DNA of 64,000 nucleotides from contig CAYJGB010000007.1 in assembly GCA_964369405.1 (NCBI GenBank), positions 1 to 64,000 of the forward strand, written 5' to 3'. Shown here piece after piece: positions 33,933 to 42,238 of the stretch (position 1 is the first letter of the stretch; each line of letters begins with the position of its first letter). Source of the DNA: CAYJFG01 sp964369405. Its GTDB lineage: Bacteria; Bacillota; Clostridia; Oscillospirales; Acutalibacteraceae. The position numbers and the translations under genes were made by a program. Below the pieces are notes generated by a model. It saw nothing but the letters and a program-made list of their open reading frames with translations. It was not told the origin of the DNA and searched no databases.

Positions 33933-33973
33933 GGGACTTTCGTATATGAGTAAAATCATATTACGCAAGTCCC
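33933..33973. terminator. Bidirectional hairpin between convergent genes, similar to the one at 10028
   Basis: The arms GGGACTT (33933-33939) and AAGTCCC (33967-33973) enclose inner pairing ATATGA/TCATAT and CGTA/TACG. It separates the repeat-motif gene (+) from argS (-). It resembles the 40-bp palindrome at 10028-10067 in both outer arm and inner core. Confidence 0.75.
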
Positions 33974-33992
33974 TTTAATTTTATTAAATTTA

Positions 33993-35738
33993 TTACATAC
34001 TCTCAGGAGCAGTAATATTAAACATTGTAAGTACATTGTGTATTACATTTTTTACAGCAAAACATAAATTAAGTCTTGCTTGCATTAGCTTTTCATCATC
34101 AACACGAACTCTATTAGAGTTATAGAATTTATGAAATAATGTTGCAAGTTGTAAAACATACTTGTTAATTTTTGTAGGGTCATACTCTTTAGCAGACATT
34201 ATTATTTCATCAGTATATGATGCTAAGTGGTTAATTAACTCAATTTCTTCGGCTGAATTAAGTAGTGCAAGTTCTTCTTGTGTGCAGTTACGTCTAGTAG
34301 TTCCACTTTCAGCAAGTGAATTTATTATACTGCAAATTCTAGCATGCGCATACTGTACATAATATACTGGGTTTTGTGAATCTTGTTTTACTGCTAAATC
34401 TAAGTCAAAATCCATTTGAGTATTAGCTTCTCTCATATTAAATAAAAATCTTGCAGCGTCTGTAGATACTTCATCTAGTAAATCTGCTAGTTGTATCGAT
34501 TTACCTGTACGCTTACTCATTTTAACTGGCTTTCCATCTCTTACAAGTTTTACTAGTTGCATAAGTACAACATCTAAATTATCGCCGTTTAAACCTATTG
34601 CGTCCATTGCTCCTTTAATTCTTGCAACATGTCCATGGTGGTCAGCTCCCCATATATCAATAGATATATCATAACCTCTAGTTAACATCTTGTTTCTATG
34701 ATACGCTATATCAGCTGCAAAATATGTTGGATTTCCGTTTTGTCTTATTAAAACATCATCTTTAAGCTCTAATTTATCGATATATTCTTGAGTTTTCCCT
34801 TGTGATAAAAGTTTTTTAGTTTGTATATCTATGTTTTTATACCACAATGCTCCATCTTTTTCGTATGTCATATTATTGTCTGTTAATATTTTTAAAGTTT
34901 CTGATACATCACCGTTGTTATGTAATTCACTTTCAAAAAACCACTTGTCATAATTTATTCTATATTTTTTCATATCGGCTTGCATCTTTTCAATATTTAG
35001 AGGTAATGCAAAAGCTACTAATTGTCTTTTTCTCTCTTCGCTATCGCAATCTAGTAATTTATCGCCGTATTTAGCTTTGTATTGCTCGGCTCTCTCTTTT
35101 ATATCTTCTCCTTGATATCCATCTTCTGGAAATTCAATATTCTCTTCGCCTTTGAATATTTGCAAGTATCTTGCTTCTAGTGACACACCAAATTTTTCTA
35201 TTTGATTTCCTGCGTCATTTACATAAAATTCACGCCATACTTGATAACCTGCTTTTTCTAAGACAGCACTTAAACAGTCGCCAATCGCTCCACCACGAGC
35301 ATTTCCCATATGCATAGGACCAGTAGGGTTTGCAGATACAAACTCTACCATAACTTTTTTATTTTCGCCGTAATTGCTTTTACCATATTCATTACCTTTT
35401 TCAAATATATCATATAATACATCACTATAGTATTTACTATCTAAAAAGAAATTTATAAAACCAGGTCCTGCTATTTCAACTTTATTTGCATATGTATTGC
35501 TTAAGTCAATATTATCTATTATTGCTTGAGCTATCTTAAAAGGTGGCATCTTAAATGACTTTGCACAAGCCATCGCCACATTTGTTGCAATGTCTCCATT
35601 TTTTCTATCTGCTGGACGTTCAAATATAAAGTCTGGCTTTTCATAGTTTGGTAAAACACCCATTTCAATCGCTTTATTAATGGTGTCTTTAATTGCTTTC
35701 TTTAAATCGTTTGTTGCATTTATTGATACATAAGACAT
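33993..35738 (-). CDS. argS: Arginyl-tRNA synthetase
   Basis: This class I synthetase of 581 aa has the N-terminal Add1 domain, then the HIGH-equivalent ANPTGPMHMGNARGG near residue 130. The GADHHGHVARIKGA segment is near 355, and the KMSKS-like KMSKRTGKS is near 405. The DALR-type anticodon-binding domain at the C-terminus ends with HKFYNSNRVRV. ATG at 35738 is preferred because AAAGGA is 9 nt upstream; ATG at 35744 is only 3 nt from it. A DUF1934 gene lies 15-20 bp upstream, as in other Firmicutes. Confidence 0.96.
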   Translation of the reverse strand: MSYVSINATNDLKKAIKDTINKAIEMGVLPNYEKPDFIFERPADRKNGDIATNVAMACAKSFKMPPFKIAQAIIDNIDLSNTYANKVEIAGPGFINFFLDSKYYSDVLYDIFEKGNEYGKSNYGENKKVMVEFVSANPTGPMHMGNARGGAIGDCLSAVLEKAGYQVWREFYVNDAGNQIEKFGVSLEARYLQIFKGEENIEFPEDGYQGEDIKERAEQYKAKYGDKLLDCDSEERKRQLVAFALPLNIEKMQADMKKYRINYDKWFFESELHNNGDVSETLKILTDNNMTYEKDGALWYKNIDIQTKKLLSQGKTQEYIDKLELKDDVLIRQNGNPTYFAADIAYHRNKMLTRGYDISIDIWGADHHGHVARIKGAMDAIGLNGDNLDVVLMQLVKLVRDGKPVKMSKRTGKSIQLADLLDEVSTDAARFLFNMREANTQMDFDLDLAVKQDSQNPVYYVQYAHARICSIINSLAESGTTRRNCTQEELALLNSAEEIELINHLASYTDEIIMSAKEYDPTKINKYVLQLATLFHKFYNSNRVRVDDEKLMQARLNLCFAVKNVIHNVLTMFNITAPESM

Positions 35739-35759
35739 TATCATTATTCCTTTCTATAT

Positions 35760-36200
35760 TTAAACTTGATTTTTTTTATCGTTTTTCTTTACTTGTATAT
35801 AAAAACTGTTTTTACTTGCTGTGTCACTGTTGAAGTCTAAAGAGTATGACACCTCTAAAACTCCACCGTCGTCACCTAGTGTTGAGTTTATATTGTGAGT
35901 AGATACACCTACTATTAAATCTCCCATTGGAGTATTGTAGTGACATAAATGACGTTTACTTTTTTCAAGTATTAATCTTGATTCACCTCTGTTCGGGTTT
36001 GTAATAGATACTTTATCTTCGTTTTCATACTTAACTATAGTTGTTTTAGGGTCGCTACTATCTTCAACGTATTCTTTATATATAATGTACTTCTTTCCGT
36101 TTTTAATCTCGTATGCGCCCACTGTCATAACTTCTACACTATCGTTTTCACCGTCTATAATTTGACTGCCTTTTATTGTAATTAAATAATCGTTATTCAT
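35760..36200 (-). CDS. DUF1934 (YwiB-like) beta-barrel protein
   Basis: This 146-aa protein resembles B. subtilis YwiB, a calycin-like beta-barrel of unknown function that is often encoded right before argS. Visible features are the ITIKGSQIIDGENDSVEVM start, a middle YKEYVEDS segment and the HYNTPMGDLIVGVSTH motif near residue 90. It sits in the order murI-DUF1934-argS with 16-22 bp gaps, so the three genes form one operon. Confidence 0.82.
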   Translation of the reverse strand: MNNDYLITIKGSQIIDGENDSVEVMTVGAYEIKNGKKYIIYKEYVEDSSDPKTTIVKYENEDKVSITNPNRGESRLILEKSKRHLCHYNTPMGDLIVGVSTHNINSTLGDDGGVLEVSYSLDFNSDTASKNSFYIQVKKNDKKNQV

Positions 36201-36216
36201 TTAAATCTTAACCTCT

Positions 36217-37029
36217 TTAATATAAGTTGATATCTATTCGCTCAACGTTTTGTGATATTTCTTTATCTAAAAATATTGATGCAAGTTTTGCAAAACCTTC
36301 AGTTCTATCGCTTACAAAAAAACTACACTCACCATTTTTATCACTATCATTTAGTAAATCCATCTTTTTCAACTGTTTTGCTGTATATAAAGCAGTTTCT
36401 CTACCAGAGTCAATCAATATAACATCTTCACCCATAACTTTTTTTATTACATCTTTTAATATTGGATAATGAGTACAACCAAGTATTACTGTATCGACTT
36501 TTTGCTCTATAAAATTTTTCAAATATCTATGTGCTATCTCGGTTACCACAAAATCATCTGGAGATACTAGCCCATTTTCTACTAAAGGTACAAATAGAGG
36601 GCAGTCTTGTACTAACACTTCGACTTCGTCATTAATGTTGTATATTTCTTTTTTATAAGAATTACTTTTTATAGTTGCTGTAGTGCCGATTACACCAATT
36701 TTATTGTTTTTTGTAGCTTTTACTGCTGCTAATGCAGTAGGTGTTACAACACCTGCAAACGGAACACCAAAACAATTACCAAAATCACTTGCAACAGAAC
36801 TTACTGTACCACAAGCGGCTATTATGAATTTAACATTTTTACTCATTAAAAAGTTTGCATCTTGATTAGCATACTTAATTATTGTATCTTTACTTCTATT
36901 ACCATAAGGCACACGTCCTGTATCGCCAAAATATACGATATTTTCAGAAGGTAAAACATTAGATAGTTCTTTAACAGCAGTTAAACCACCTAAACCTGAA
37001 TCAAATATACCAATAGGCATTAACGACAT
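36217..37029 (-). CDS. murI: Glutamate racemase
   Basis: This 270-aa cofactor-independent racemase makes D-glutamate for peptidoglycan. The two catalytic cysteine motifs are present: AACGTVSS near residue 70 and GCTHYPIL near 180. The N-terminal IGIFDSGLGGLTAV and the YFGDTGRVPYG segment are intact. ATG at 37029 is preferred, with GGAG (37038-37041) 8 nt upstream. An in-frame GTG at 37038 overlaps that site. It is first gene of the murI-DUF1934-argS operon. Confidence 0.96.
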   Translation of the reverse strand: MSLMPIGIFDSGLGGLTAVKELSNVLPSENIVYFGDTGRVPYGNRSKDTIIKYANQDANFLMSKNVKFIIAACGTVSSVASDFGNCFGVPFAGVVTPTALAAVKATKNNKIGVIGTTATIKSNSYKKEIYNINDEVEVLVQDCPLFVPLVENGLVSPDDFVVTEIAHRYLKNFIEQKVDTVILGCTHYPILKDVIKKVMGEDVILIDSGRETALYTAKQLKKMDLLNDSDKNGECSFFVSDRTEGFAKLASIFLDKEISQNVERIDINLY

Positions 37030-37193
37030 TAAAAACACTCCTTAAAAAATCAGTAACTAACATAATAATATATGATATATATTTTCAAATTAACATTTTA
37101 TCATAAAATTAAGACGTAATCAATTTAAATCTAACAAAAAACGGATAATTTTTCAAAAAATAATAAAAAAAGTTGATTATTATAAAAAAAGTA

Positions 37194-37222
37194 GTGACAA
37201 AATTAAAAAAATGAGTTATACT
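37194..37222 (+). promoter_or_regulatory. Promoter of the 261-aa unknown gene
   Basis: GTGACA (37194-37199), a 17-bp spacer and TATACT (37217-37222), each one base from consensus, 35 bp upstream of the ATG at 37258. The rest of the gap back to murI is AT-rich and featureless. Confidence 0.65.
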
Positions 37223-37257
37223 CAAAAAATAAACAAAAAATAAGGAATGATAAATTG

Positions 37258-38043
37258 ATGATAAATCAAGCATTTGAATTAGTAAGTAAAAAAGTTGAAG
37301 ATACACTAGTTGGACAAGGTTACAGCAAAGTAGGTGTAACTAATCAAGATTCAACAGAAATGGTAACACTTTTCACATCTGAGGGCGTTGCATATAGTGT
37401 AGTATATTATAAACGTAAAAAACACATGGTTTTAGAAAGTTGTGGAATGACAGAAGAAGGTCCAGACAACGACTGGAGAACACTTGCAACTTGGATATTT
37501 GACCCTGAGAACGACACCTTAAAAGAAGCTGAAAGCATAGCTAACGACTTTGTAGACGCATTATCTGCACCATCAAAGATAAAAGCGGCTAAAAATGTTA
37601 AGAAGAAGAAAAAGGAAGATGACGGAAATGCAGACCCTTTATTCTTTGCAAAGAGATTTTTAAGTATGTTCCCTGAAATAAGAGAAGAGATTAAATACGA
37701 AGAAGACGGATATTATCCATTTAGAGGAGTAACATTTACAAAAGCAAGCATAGTACCACGAATTAACAGTTTGCTAAGAAGTGGAACAAAAGATGAAATA
37801 AAGAAACTAGCAAATATACTTAATGCACAATACGATGCAGGTGACAAAGATACAAGAGCAATAATTACAATAGTAGTATTAAATGGCATAGATGACGAAA
37901 AAAGTGTAAACAAGTTAGAAGAATACTTAAGCGACCACTTGAAGAAATCATATAAAGCAGCTAAAAAATTCAAAGGTAAAACAGTAAAACCAGAGAAAAG
38001 AAAATCTCCTAAAAAAACAATGGCAGAAAGACTAGGACAATAA
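37258..38043 (+). CDS. Protein of unknown function (261 aa)
   Basis: I do not recognise this soluble protein. Residues 1-105 look like a folded domain (INQAFELVSKKVEDTLVGQG, WRTLATWIFDPENDTLKEAE). A very basic linker AAKNVKKKKKEDDG follows near 115. A second helical domain (about 125-240) has PLFFAKRFLSMFPEIREEI and a HEAT-like LKKLANILNAQYDAGD-type helix pair. The tail is strongly basic (KPEKRKSPKKTMAERLGQ) and could bind nucleic acid. It has its own promoter and terminator, so it is monocistronic. ATG at 37258 follows AAGGA by 11 nt. Confidence 0.7.
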   Translation: MINQAFELVSKKVEDTLVGQGYSKVGVTNQDSTEMVTLFTSEGVAYSVVYYKRKKHMVLESCGMTEEGPDNDWRTLATWIFDPENDTLKEAESIANDFVDALSAPSKIKAAKNVKKKKKEDDGNADPLFFAKRFLSMFPEIREEIKYEEDGYYPFRGVTFTKASIVPRINSLLRSGTKDEIKKLANILNAQYDAGDKDTRAIITIVVLNGIDDEKSVNKLEEYLSDHLKKSYKAAKKFKGKTVKPEKRKSPKKTMAERLGQ

Positions 38044-38064
38044 GAGAATAAAGAATAAAACAAT

Positions 38065-38095
38065 AGACGTTAAATTGGGAAACCGTTTAACGTCT
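38065..38095 (+). terminator. Terminator after the 261-aa unknown gene
   Basis: The perfect 10-bp arms AGACGTTAAA and TTTAACGTCT (11-nt loop) are followed by TATTATATT, 22 bp past the stop codon. Confidence 0.78.
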
Positions 38096-38155
38096 TATTA
38101 TATTAAAACAAAGTAAGTCAATGTAAGAAACAATGTAAAAATTTAGATAAAATAG

Positions 38156-38184
38156 TTGACTAATCGAAAATAGTGTGATATAGT
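38156..38184 (+). promoter_or_regulatory. Promoter of the rpmG-secE-nusG-rplKA operon
   Basis: TTGACT (38156-38161), a 17-bp spacer ending in the extended -10 TGA, then TATAGT (38179-38184). The 90-nt leader that follows has a small CACAAAAA/TTTTTGTG inverted repeat before the rpmG start. Confidence 0.82.
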
Positions 38185-38274
38185 ATAGACACCTCACAAA
38201 AAGGGGCTTATTTTTTTGTGCTTGTTTTTTTGAGGGAGGCTGAATAAAAACCGCAAATCGGGGGTGCCGTTACA

Positions 38275-38424
38275 ATGAGAATTAAAATTACATTAGCCTG
38301 CACAGAGTGCAAACAAAGAAATTATAACACAATGAAGAACAAAAAAAATGATCCAGACAGATTAGAAATGAACAAGTACTGTAGATTTTGCAAAAAACAT
38401 ACAGCACACAAGGAAACCAAATAA
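38275..38424 (+). CDS. rpmG: 50S ribosomal protein L33
   Basis: This 49-aa protein of the large subunit starts MRIKITLACTECKQRNY and contains two CxxC pairs (CTEC and CRFC), so it is the zinc-binding form of L33. The NKKNDPDRLEMNKYC segment is characteristic. ATG follows a G-rich GGGGGTG site. The rpmG-secE-nusG-rplK-rplA order is the standard bacterial arrangement. Confidence 0.96.
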   Translation: MRIKITLACTECKQRNYNTMKNKKNDPDRLEMNKYCRFCKKHTAHKETK

Positions 38425-38444
38425 TTTTAACGGAGGAAAAACTT

Positions 38445-38714
38445 ATGGCTGAAAAGAAAGTTGACAGTAAATCAACAGAAACTTCTGCAAAAAAACCTAC
38501 TAAAAAAGTAGAAAAGAAGAAAAATGTTTTTTCTAAAATAGTTAAATACTTCCGTGAATGCAAGGGCGAAATTAAAAAGATTACTTGGCCATCAGTTAAA
38601 ACTGTATTTAAAAATATGGGTATAGTTGTGGCTGTTATAATAGTAATGGGCTTGTTTATTTTTGGATTAGACTTTGGTTTAACTGCTTTATTAGAGCAAA
38701 TAATGAGCGTATAA
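38445..38714 (+). CDS. secE: Preprotein translocase subunit SecE
   Basis: This 89-aa protein has one main membrane helix (about residues 60-80) and holds SecY in the translocon. A lysine-rich N-terminus precedes the conserved amphipathic FRECKGEIKKITWPS motif near residue 37. ATG at 38445 has GGAGG 8 nt upstream. The frame is open further upstream, but that part overlaps rpmG and is not used. Confidence 0.95.
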   Translation: MAEKKVDSKSTETSAKKPTKKVEKKKNVFSKIVKYFRECKGEIKKITWPSVKTVFKNMGIVVAVIIVMGLFIFGLDFGLTALLEQIMSV

Positions 38715-38750
38715 TCTTCAACCTAAAATTATCTGGAAGGGTGAATAACA

Positions 38751-39281
38751 GTGCCTAATGAAGAAAAAGCAAAATGGTATGTTGTTCATACCTATTCAGG
38801 GTATGAAAACAAGGTATCTTCAACACTAGAGACTACTGTTGTAAACAGAAATCTCCAAGAATATATTCAAGAAATAAAAGTTCCAACTGAAACTGTTGTC
38901 GAAATTGACGGCGACAAAGAAAAAGAAGTTGAAAGAAAATTATTTCCTGGTTATGTATTCATAAAAATGATAAAAAATGACATTACATGGTATGTTGTAC
39001 GAAATATTCGTGGATGTACTGGTTTTGTTGGAGCGTCTTCTACTGAACCTGTGCCATTATCTGACGCAGAAGTTATTAGAATGGGCGTAGAAACTAAAGT
39101 AGTGGAAGTTTCTTATAATGTCGGCGATACTGTAAGAGTAATTGATGGTCCGCTAGAGGACTTAGTCGGCGTTGTAAACCAAATTGACACTGACAACAAT
39201 TTAGTAAGTGTGACTGTATCTATGTTTGGTAGAGAAACACTTGCAGAGCTTGAGTTAAATCAAGTAGAAGTTTTTGAGTAA
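38751..39281 (+). CDS. nusG: Transcription termination/antitermination factor NusG
   Basis: This 176-aa protein binds RNA polymerase and couples it to termination or translation. The NGN domain (AKWYVVHTYSGYENKV, LFPGYVFIKM) is followed by a KOW domain with VGDTVRVIDGPLEDLVGVV near residue 125. The start is GTG at 38751 with GGAAGGGTG upstream. It lies in the usual position before rplK. Confidence 0.97.
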   Translation: MPNEEKAKWYVVHTYSGYENKVSSTLETTVVNRNLQEYIQEIKVPTETVVEIDGDKEKEVERKLFPGYVFIKMIKNDITWYVVRNIRGCTGFVGASSTEPVPLSDAEVIRMGVETKVVEVSYNVGDTVRVIDGPLEDLVGVVNQIDTDNNLVSVTVSMFGRETLAELELNQVEVFE

Positions 39282-39407
39282 TTATTGAGTTAATAATCTG
39301 GTTTACCAGTTATTATTATTGAGGGACAATGTCCCTTGTGGGAGGAACGGCAAATAATTTAAGCAGACCGTTTCGTCTTTAACCACGAATTATGGAGGTG
39401 CAAAAAA
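39282..39407 (+). promoter_or_regulatory. Structured leader between nusG and rplK
   Basis: This 126-bp gap holds a hairpin AATAATCTGGT/ACCAGTTATT (39292-39314), then GGGACA-ATG-TCCC. A longer-range pairing of GTGG (just before GAGGAACGG) with CCAC follows, ahead of the rplK ribosome binding site. This is probably an RNA control or processing site for the L11-L1 genes. I cannot match it to a named leader. Confidence 0.45.
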
Positions 39408-39833
39408 ATGGCTCAAAAGGTAACAGGCTATATTAAGCTTCAAATACCTGCCGGTAAGGCTACCCCGGCGCCACCAGTTGGACCAGCTTTAGGTCAACAC
39501 GGCGTCAACATCATGTCGTTCACTAAAGAGTTTAATGAGCGCACAAAAAACGACGCAGGATTAATAATCCCAGTTGTAATCACAGTTTTTGCAGATCGTT
39601 CTTTTACATTTATAACAAAGACACCACCTGCAGCTGTACTAATTAAAAAAGCATGTGGAATCGAAAAAGGTTCAGGCGTGCCAAACAAGACTAAGGTCTC
39701 TAAAATTACCCGTGAGCAGGTCAAAAAAATTGCAGAGCAGAAAATGCCTGACTTAAATGCTGCTAGCATAGAAACAGCTATTAGCATGATAGAAGGTACT
39801 GCACGCAGTATGGGCATTGAAGTTGTCGATTGA
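39408..39833 (+). CDS. rplK: 50S ribosomal protein L11
   Basis: This 141-aa ribosomal stalk-base protein is the substrate of PrmA (16051-16974). It has KVTGYIKLQIPAGKATPAPP at the start, the GPALGQHGVNIMSFTKEFN segment and the C-terminal rRNA-binding domain ending IEGTARSMGIEVVD. ATG follows a GGAGGTG site. Confidence 0.98.
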   Translation: MAQKVTGYIKLQIPAGKATPAPPVGPALGQHGVNIMSFTKEFNERTKNDAGLIIPVVITVFADRSFTFITKTPPAAVLIKKACGIEKGSGVPNKTKVSKITREQVKKIAEQKMPDLNAASIETAISMIEGTARSMGIEVVD

Positions 39834-39889
39834 TTAAGGCCGGGTGGGAGGACTAAATCCGATTTTACCACTTATAGGGAGGAACACCG

Positions 39890-40594
39890 ATGAAACACGG
39901 AAAAAAATACGTTGACAGTGCAAAACTAGTTGACAAAACAAAACAATATGATGCTGATGAGGCTCTTGACCTATGCGTTAAGACAGCAACAGCAAAATTT
40001 GACGAAACTGTAGAAGTTCACGTTAAATTAGGTGTAGACAGCCGTCACGCTGACCAACAAGTTAGAGGTGCGATTGTATTACCACACGGAACAGGAAAAA
40101 CAGTTAAAATTCTTGCAGTTTGTAAGGGTGATAACGAAGCACTAGCAAAAGAAGCTGGAGCTGATTTTGTTGGAGCAGAAGATATGACACAAAAAATTCA
40201 AACAGAAAACTGGATGGATTTCGACGTGCTTATTACTACACCAGATATGATGGGATTAGTTGGACGTTTAGGTAAAGTATTAGGACCTAAAGGTTTAATG
40301 CCTAACCCAAAAGCTGGAACAGTTACTACTGATATAGCAAGAGCTATAAAAGAAGCTAAAGCTGGTAAAATTGAGTATCGTTTAGATAAAACAAATATCA
40401 TTCACTGCCCAATAGGTAAAGTTTCTTTTGGTAAAGAAAAATTAGAAGAAAACTTTAACACACTTTTAGGTGCTATTGTTAAGGCTAAGCCTTCAGCAGC
40501 TAAAGGACAATACATCAAATCATGTGCAGTAACTTGTACAATGGGTCCTGGTGTACGTATAAACCCTAACAAAGTTGACGGACAAGGGGTATAA
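39890..40594 (+). CDS. rplA: 50S ribosomal protein L1
   Basis: This 234-aa protein binds 23S rRNA in the L1 stalk and in known systems represses its own operon. Landmarks are AVVLPHGTGK-like VLPHGTGKTVKI near residue 68, LGPKGLMPNPKAGTVT near 139 and the C-terminal VTCTMGPGVRI. ATG at 39890 follows GGGAGGAACACCG. Confidence 0.98.
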   Translation: MKHGKKYVDSAKLVDKTKQYDADEALDLCVKTATAKFDETVEVHVKLGVDSRHADQQVRGAIVLPHGTGKTVKILAVCKGDNEALAKEAGADFVGAEDMTQKIQTENWMDFDVLITTPDMMGLVGRLGKVLGPKGLMPNPKAGTVTTDIARAIKEAKAGKIEYRLDKTNIIHCPIGKVSFGKEKLEENFNTLLGAIVKAKPSAAKGQYIKSCAVTCTMGPGVRINPNKVDGQGV

Positions 40595-40669
40595 TTTGTC
40601 TGTAGTCAGTCTTAAATTTTAAGACATTACCCGTAGCATAATGAATTTATGTTTAACCTTAAAAAATAT

Positions 40670-40698
40670 TTGACAAAACTTGTTTTTTGTGATATTAT
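40670..40698 (+). promoter_or_regulatory. Promoter of the rplJ-rplL operon
   Basis: A perfect TTGACA (40670-40675), a 17-bp spacer ending in the extended -10 TGA, then TATTAT (40693-40698). It lies downstream of rplA and ahead of the L10 leader. Confidence 0.85.
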
Positions 40699-40704
40699 AT
40701 AAAA

Positions 40705-40850
40705 GCTGTTTTTCCTAAGACAGCAGGCGTGTTATACGTAAAGGTTTTTACCTGCCTGCCGAGGTTGAGCTTAAATGATTTATAAAGTATAATTTTGTAC
40801 TTTACTATGGTTTTAACTCCCCTCTGCTATGTGCAGGGGGGTAATTTTAT
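40705..40850 (+). promoter_or_regulatory. Ribosomal protein L10 leader with attenuator
   Basis: The leader has the L10-leader look: a GCAGGC (40723-40728) / GCCTGC (40754-40759) helix, the following GAGGTTGAGC segment, and a terminator-like hairpin CCCCTCTGC/GCAGGGGGG (40819-40841, 5-nt loop) with TAATTTTATG after it. In known systems L10(L12)4 binds this leader and stops further L10/L12 synthesis. Confidence 0.85.
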
Positions 40851-40880
40851 GTGTGCATTAAATTTTCGGAGGTGAAATAA

Positions 40881-41411
40881 TTGCCAAGTGAGAAAATTCT
40901 TGAACAAAAGAAAGCTGTCGTAGCAGAGCTTGCTCAAAGACTTGAAAACTCTGTTGCTGGTGTTTTAGTAAACTATAAAGGTATTACAGTTGCTGACGAC
41001 ACAAAGCTTAGAAAAGATTTAAGAGAAGCTGGAGTTAACTACACTGTAGTTAAAAACACACTTTTATCAAGAGCTGCTAAAGAAGCTAATATCGATGGTT
41101 TAGACCCAGTATTAGAAGATACAACAGCACTTGCTACAAGTTCTGAGGACTATGTTGCTGCTGCTAGAATTCTTTGTGAATTTGCAGAAAAGAACAAAAA
41201 GTTTCAAATTAAATGTGGTTTTGTTGATTCAGGACTACTACAAGCTGACGAGGTTAACGAGTTAGCTAAATTACCTAGTAAAGAAGTTCTTGTTGCTAAA
41301 GCATTGGGTGGGCTTAATGCCCCAATCAGTGGATTTGTTACAGTACTTAACGGTAATATTCGTGGCTTAGCTTGCGTATTAAGCGCTATAGCTGAGCAAA
41401 AACAAGCTTAA
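40881..41411 (+). CDS. rplJ: 50S ribosomal protein L10
   Basis: This 176-aa stalk protein binds L7/L12 dimers. It has PSEKILEQKKAVVAELA at the start, LVNYKGITVADDTKLRKDLR near residue 36 and the C-terminal L12-binding helix ending ACVLSAIAEQKQA. The start is TTG at 40881, with GGAGG (40868-40872) 8 nt upstream. It is controlled by the L10 leader just before it. Confidence 0.97.
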   Translation: MPSEKILEQKKAVVAELAQRLENSVAGVLVNYKGITVADDTKLRKDLREAGVNYTVVKNTLLSRAAKEANIDGLDPVLEDTTALATSSEDYVAAARILCEFAEKNKKFQIKCGFVDSGLLQADEVNELAKLPSKEVLVAKALGGLNAPISGFVTVLNGNIRGLACVLSAIAEQKQA

Positions 41412-41459
41412 TTTATAAGCAAAAATTTATTTTATAAAAAACAAACGGAGGTTTTTATT

Positions 41460-41831
41460 ATGTCAGAGAAAGTTGTAAGTTTAATAGAAGAAGTAAAGGC
41501 TTTAACAGTATTAGAATTAAGTGAATTAGTAAAAGCATTAGAAGAAGAGTTTGGCGTATCAGCTGCTGCTCCTGTTGCTGTTGCTGCTGCTCCAGTTGCT
41601 GCTGCAGCTGCAGAAGAAAAAACAGAGTTTGACGTTGTATTAAAAGCTGCTGGTGCAGAAAAAATCAAAGTTATTAAAGTTGTAAGAGAAATCACAGGCT
41701 TAGGCTTAAAAGAAGCTAAAGCATTAGTTGACGAAGCTCCAAAAACTTTAAAAGAAGCTGTATCTAAAGACGCTGCTGAAGAAATGAAAACAAAATTAGC
41801 AGAAGTTGGTGCAGAAGTAGAAGTTAAATAA
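41460..41831 (+). CDS. rplL: 50S ribosomal protein L7/L12
   Basis: This 123-aa stalk protein has an N-terminal dimerisation helix, a long Ala-rich hinge (residues 38-52) and a C-terminal factor-binding domain with EKIKVIKVVREITGLGLKEA. It is followed by a strong terminator, so the ribosomal operon ends here without rpoBC in direct continuation. In many bacteria rpoB follows, so the order differs at this point. Confidence 0.98.
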   Translation: MSEKVVSLIEEVKALTVLELSELVKALEEEFGVSAAAPVAVAAAPVAAAAAEEKTEFDVVLKAAGAEKIKVIKVVREITGLGLKEAKALVDEAPKTLKEAVSKDAAEEMKTKLAEVGAEVEVK

Positions 41832-41865
41832 TTTATTATTTACTTAAATTTCTTTAAACAATTTT

Positions 41866-41896
41866 ACCACAATCGTTTAACGGTTGTGGTTTTTTT
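41866..41896 (+). terminator. Intrinsic terminator after rplL
   Basis: The 12-bp arms ACCACAATCGTT and AACGGTTGTGGT (one wobble, very short loop) are followed by TTTTTTG, 34 bp past the rplL stop. The next 160 bp hold no gene or clear signal. Confidence 0.92.
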
Positions 41897-42058
41897 GCGG
41901 TGTCTATTGTTTGTACTTTATCTCACATTCTTCTCCCCTATCTAGTTTTTAGCAGAATAATACTGGTTGTATATATTGGCAATTTACAGGTTTATTTGTA
42001 TGACAAAGTAAGTAAAATTATGCATACGAATTTTGGTTGAACAGTTTTTGAGATAGTC

Positions 42059-42213
42059 AAAAGGTGCTGTCGCACTTAGTGAATTGTTCGTCATATTATT
42101 CAAGTCCGTTGTAGGGACGAAATTCATTATATTCAAAAAGAAAGAGGGAGCATATGGAATGCTCCCTCTACAAATACCTGTTACTATTCACCTTAGTGCG
42201 ATAGCACCTTTTA
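42059..42213. mobile_element. MITE-like 155-bp element with terminal inverted repeats
   Basis: The left end AAAAGGTGCTGTCGCACT (42059-42076) and the right end, read in complement, AAAAGGTGCTATCGCACT (42196-42213) match at 17 of 18 bases. Similarity continues inward as (T/A)AG-GTGAAT. Inside lies a perfect 11-bp hairpin, AGAGGGAGCAT/ATGCTCCCTCT (42144-42170), and no ORF. This is the build of a non-autonomous miniature element. No clear target-site duplication is seen. It sits in the gap between rplL and lysC. Confidence 0.7.
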
Positions 42214-42238
42214 TTAACTCTATATATTTTTTTATCTA

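Noticed and set aside
39282..39407. A known ribosomal-protein leader before rplK
   Set aside because: Hairpins exist, but I could not match them to any named L11 or L1 leader, so only a generic leader is listed.
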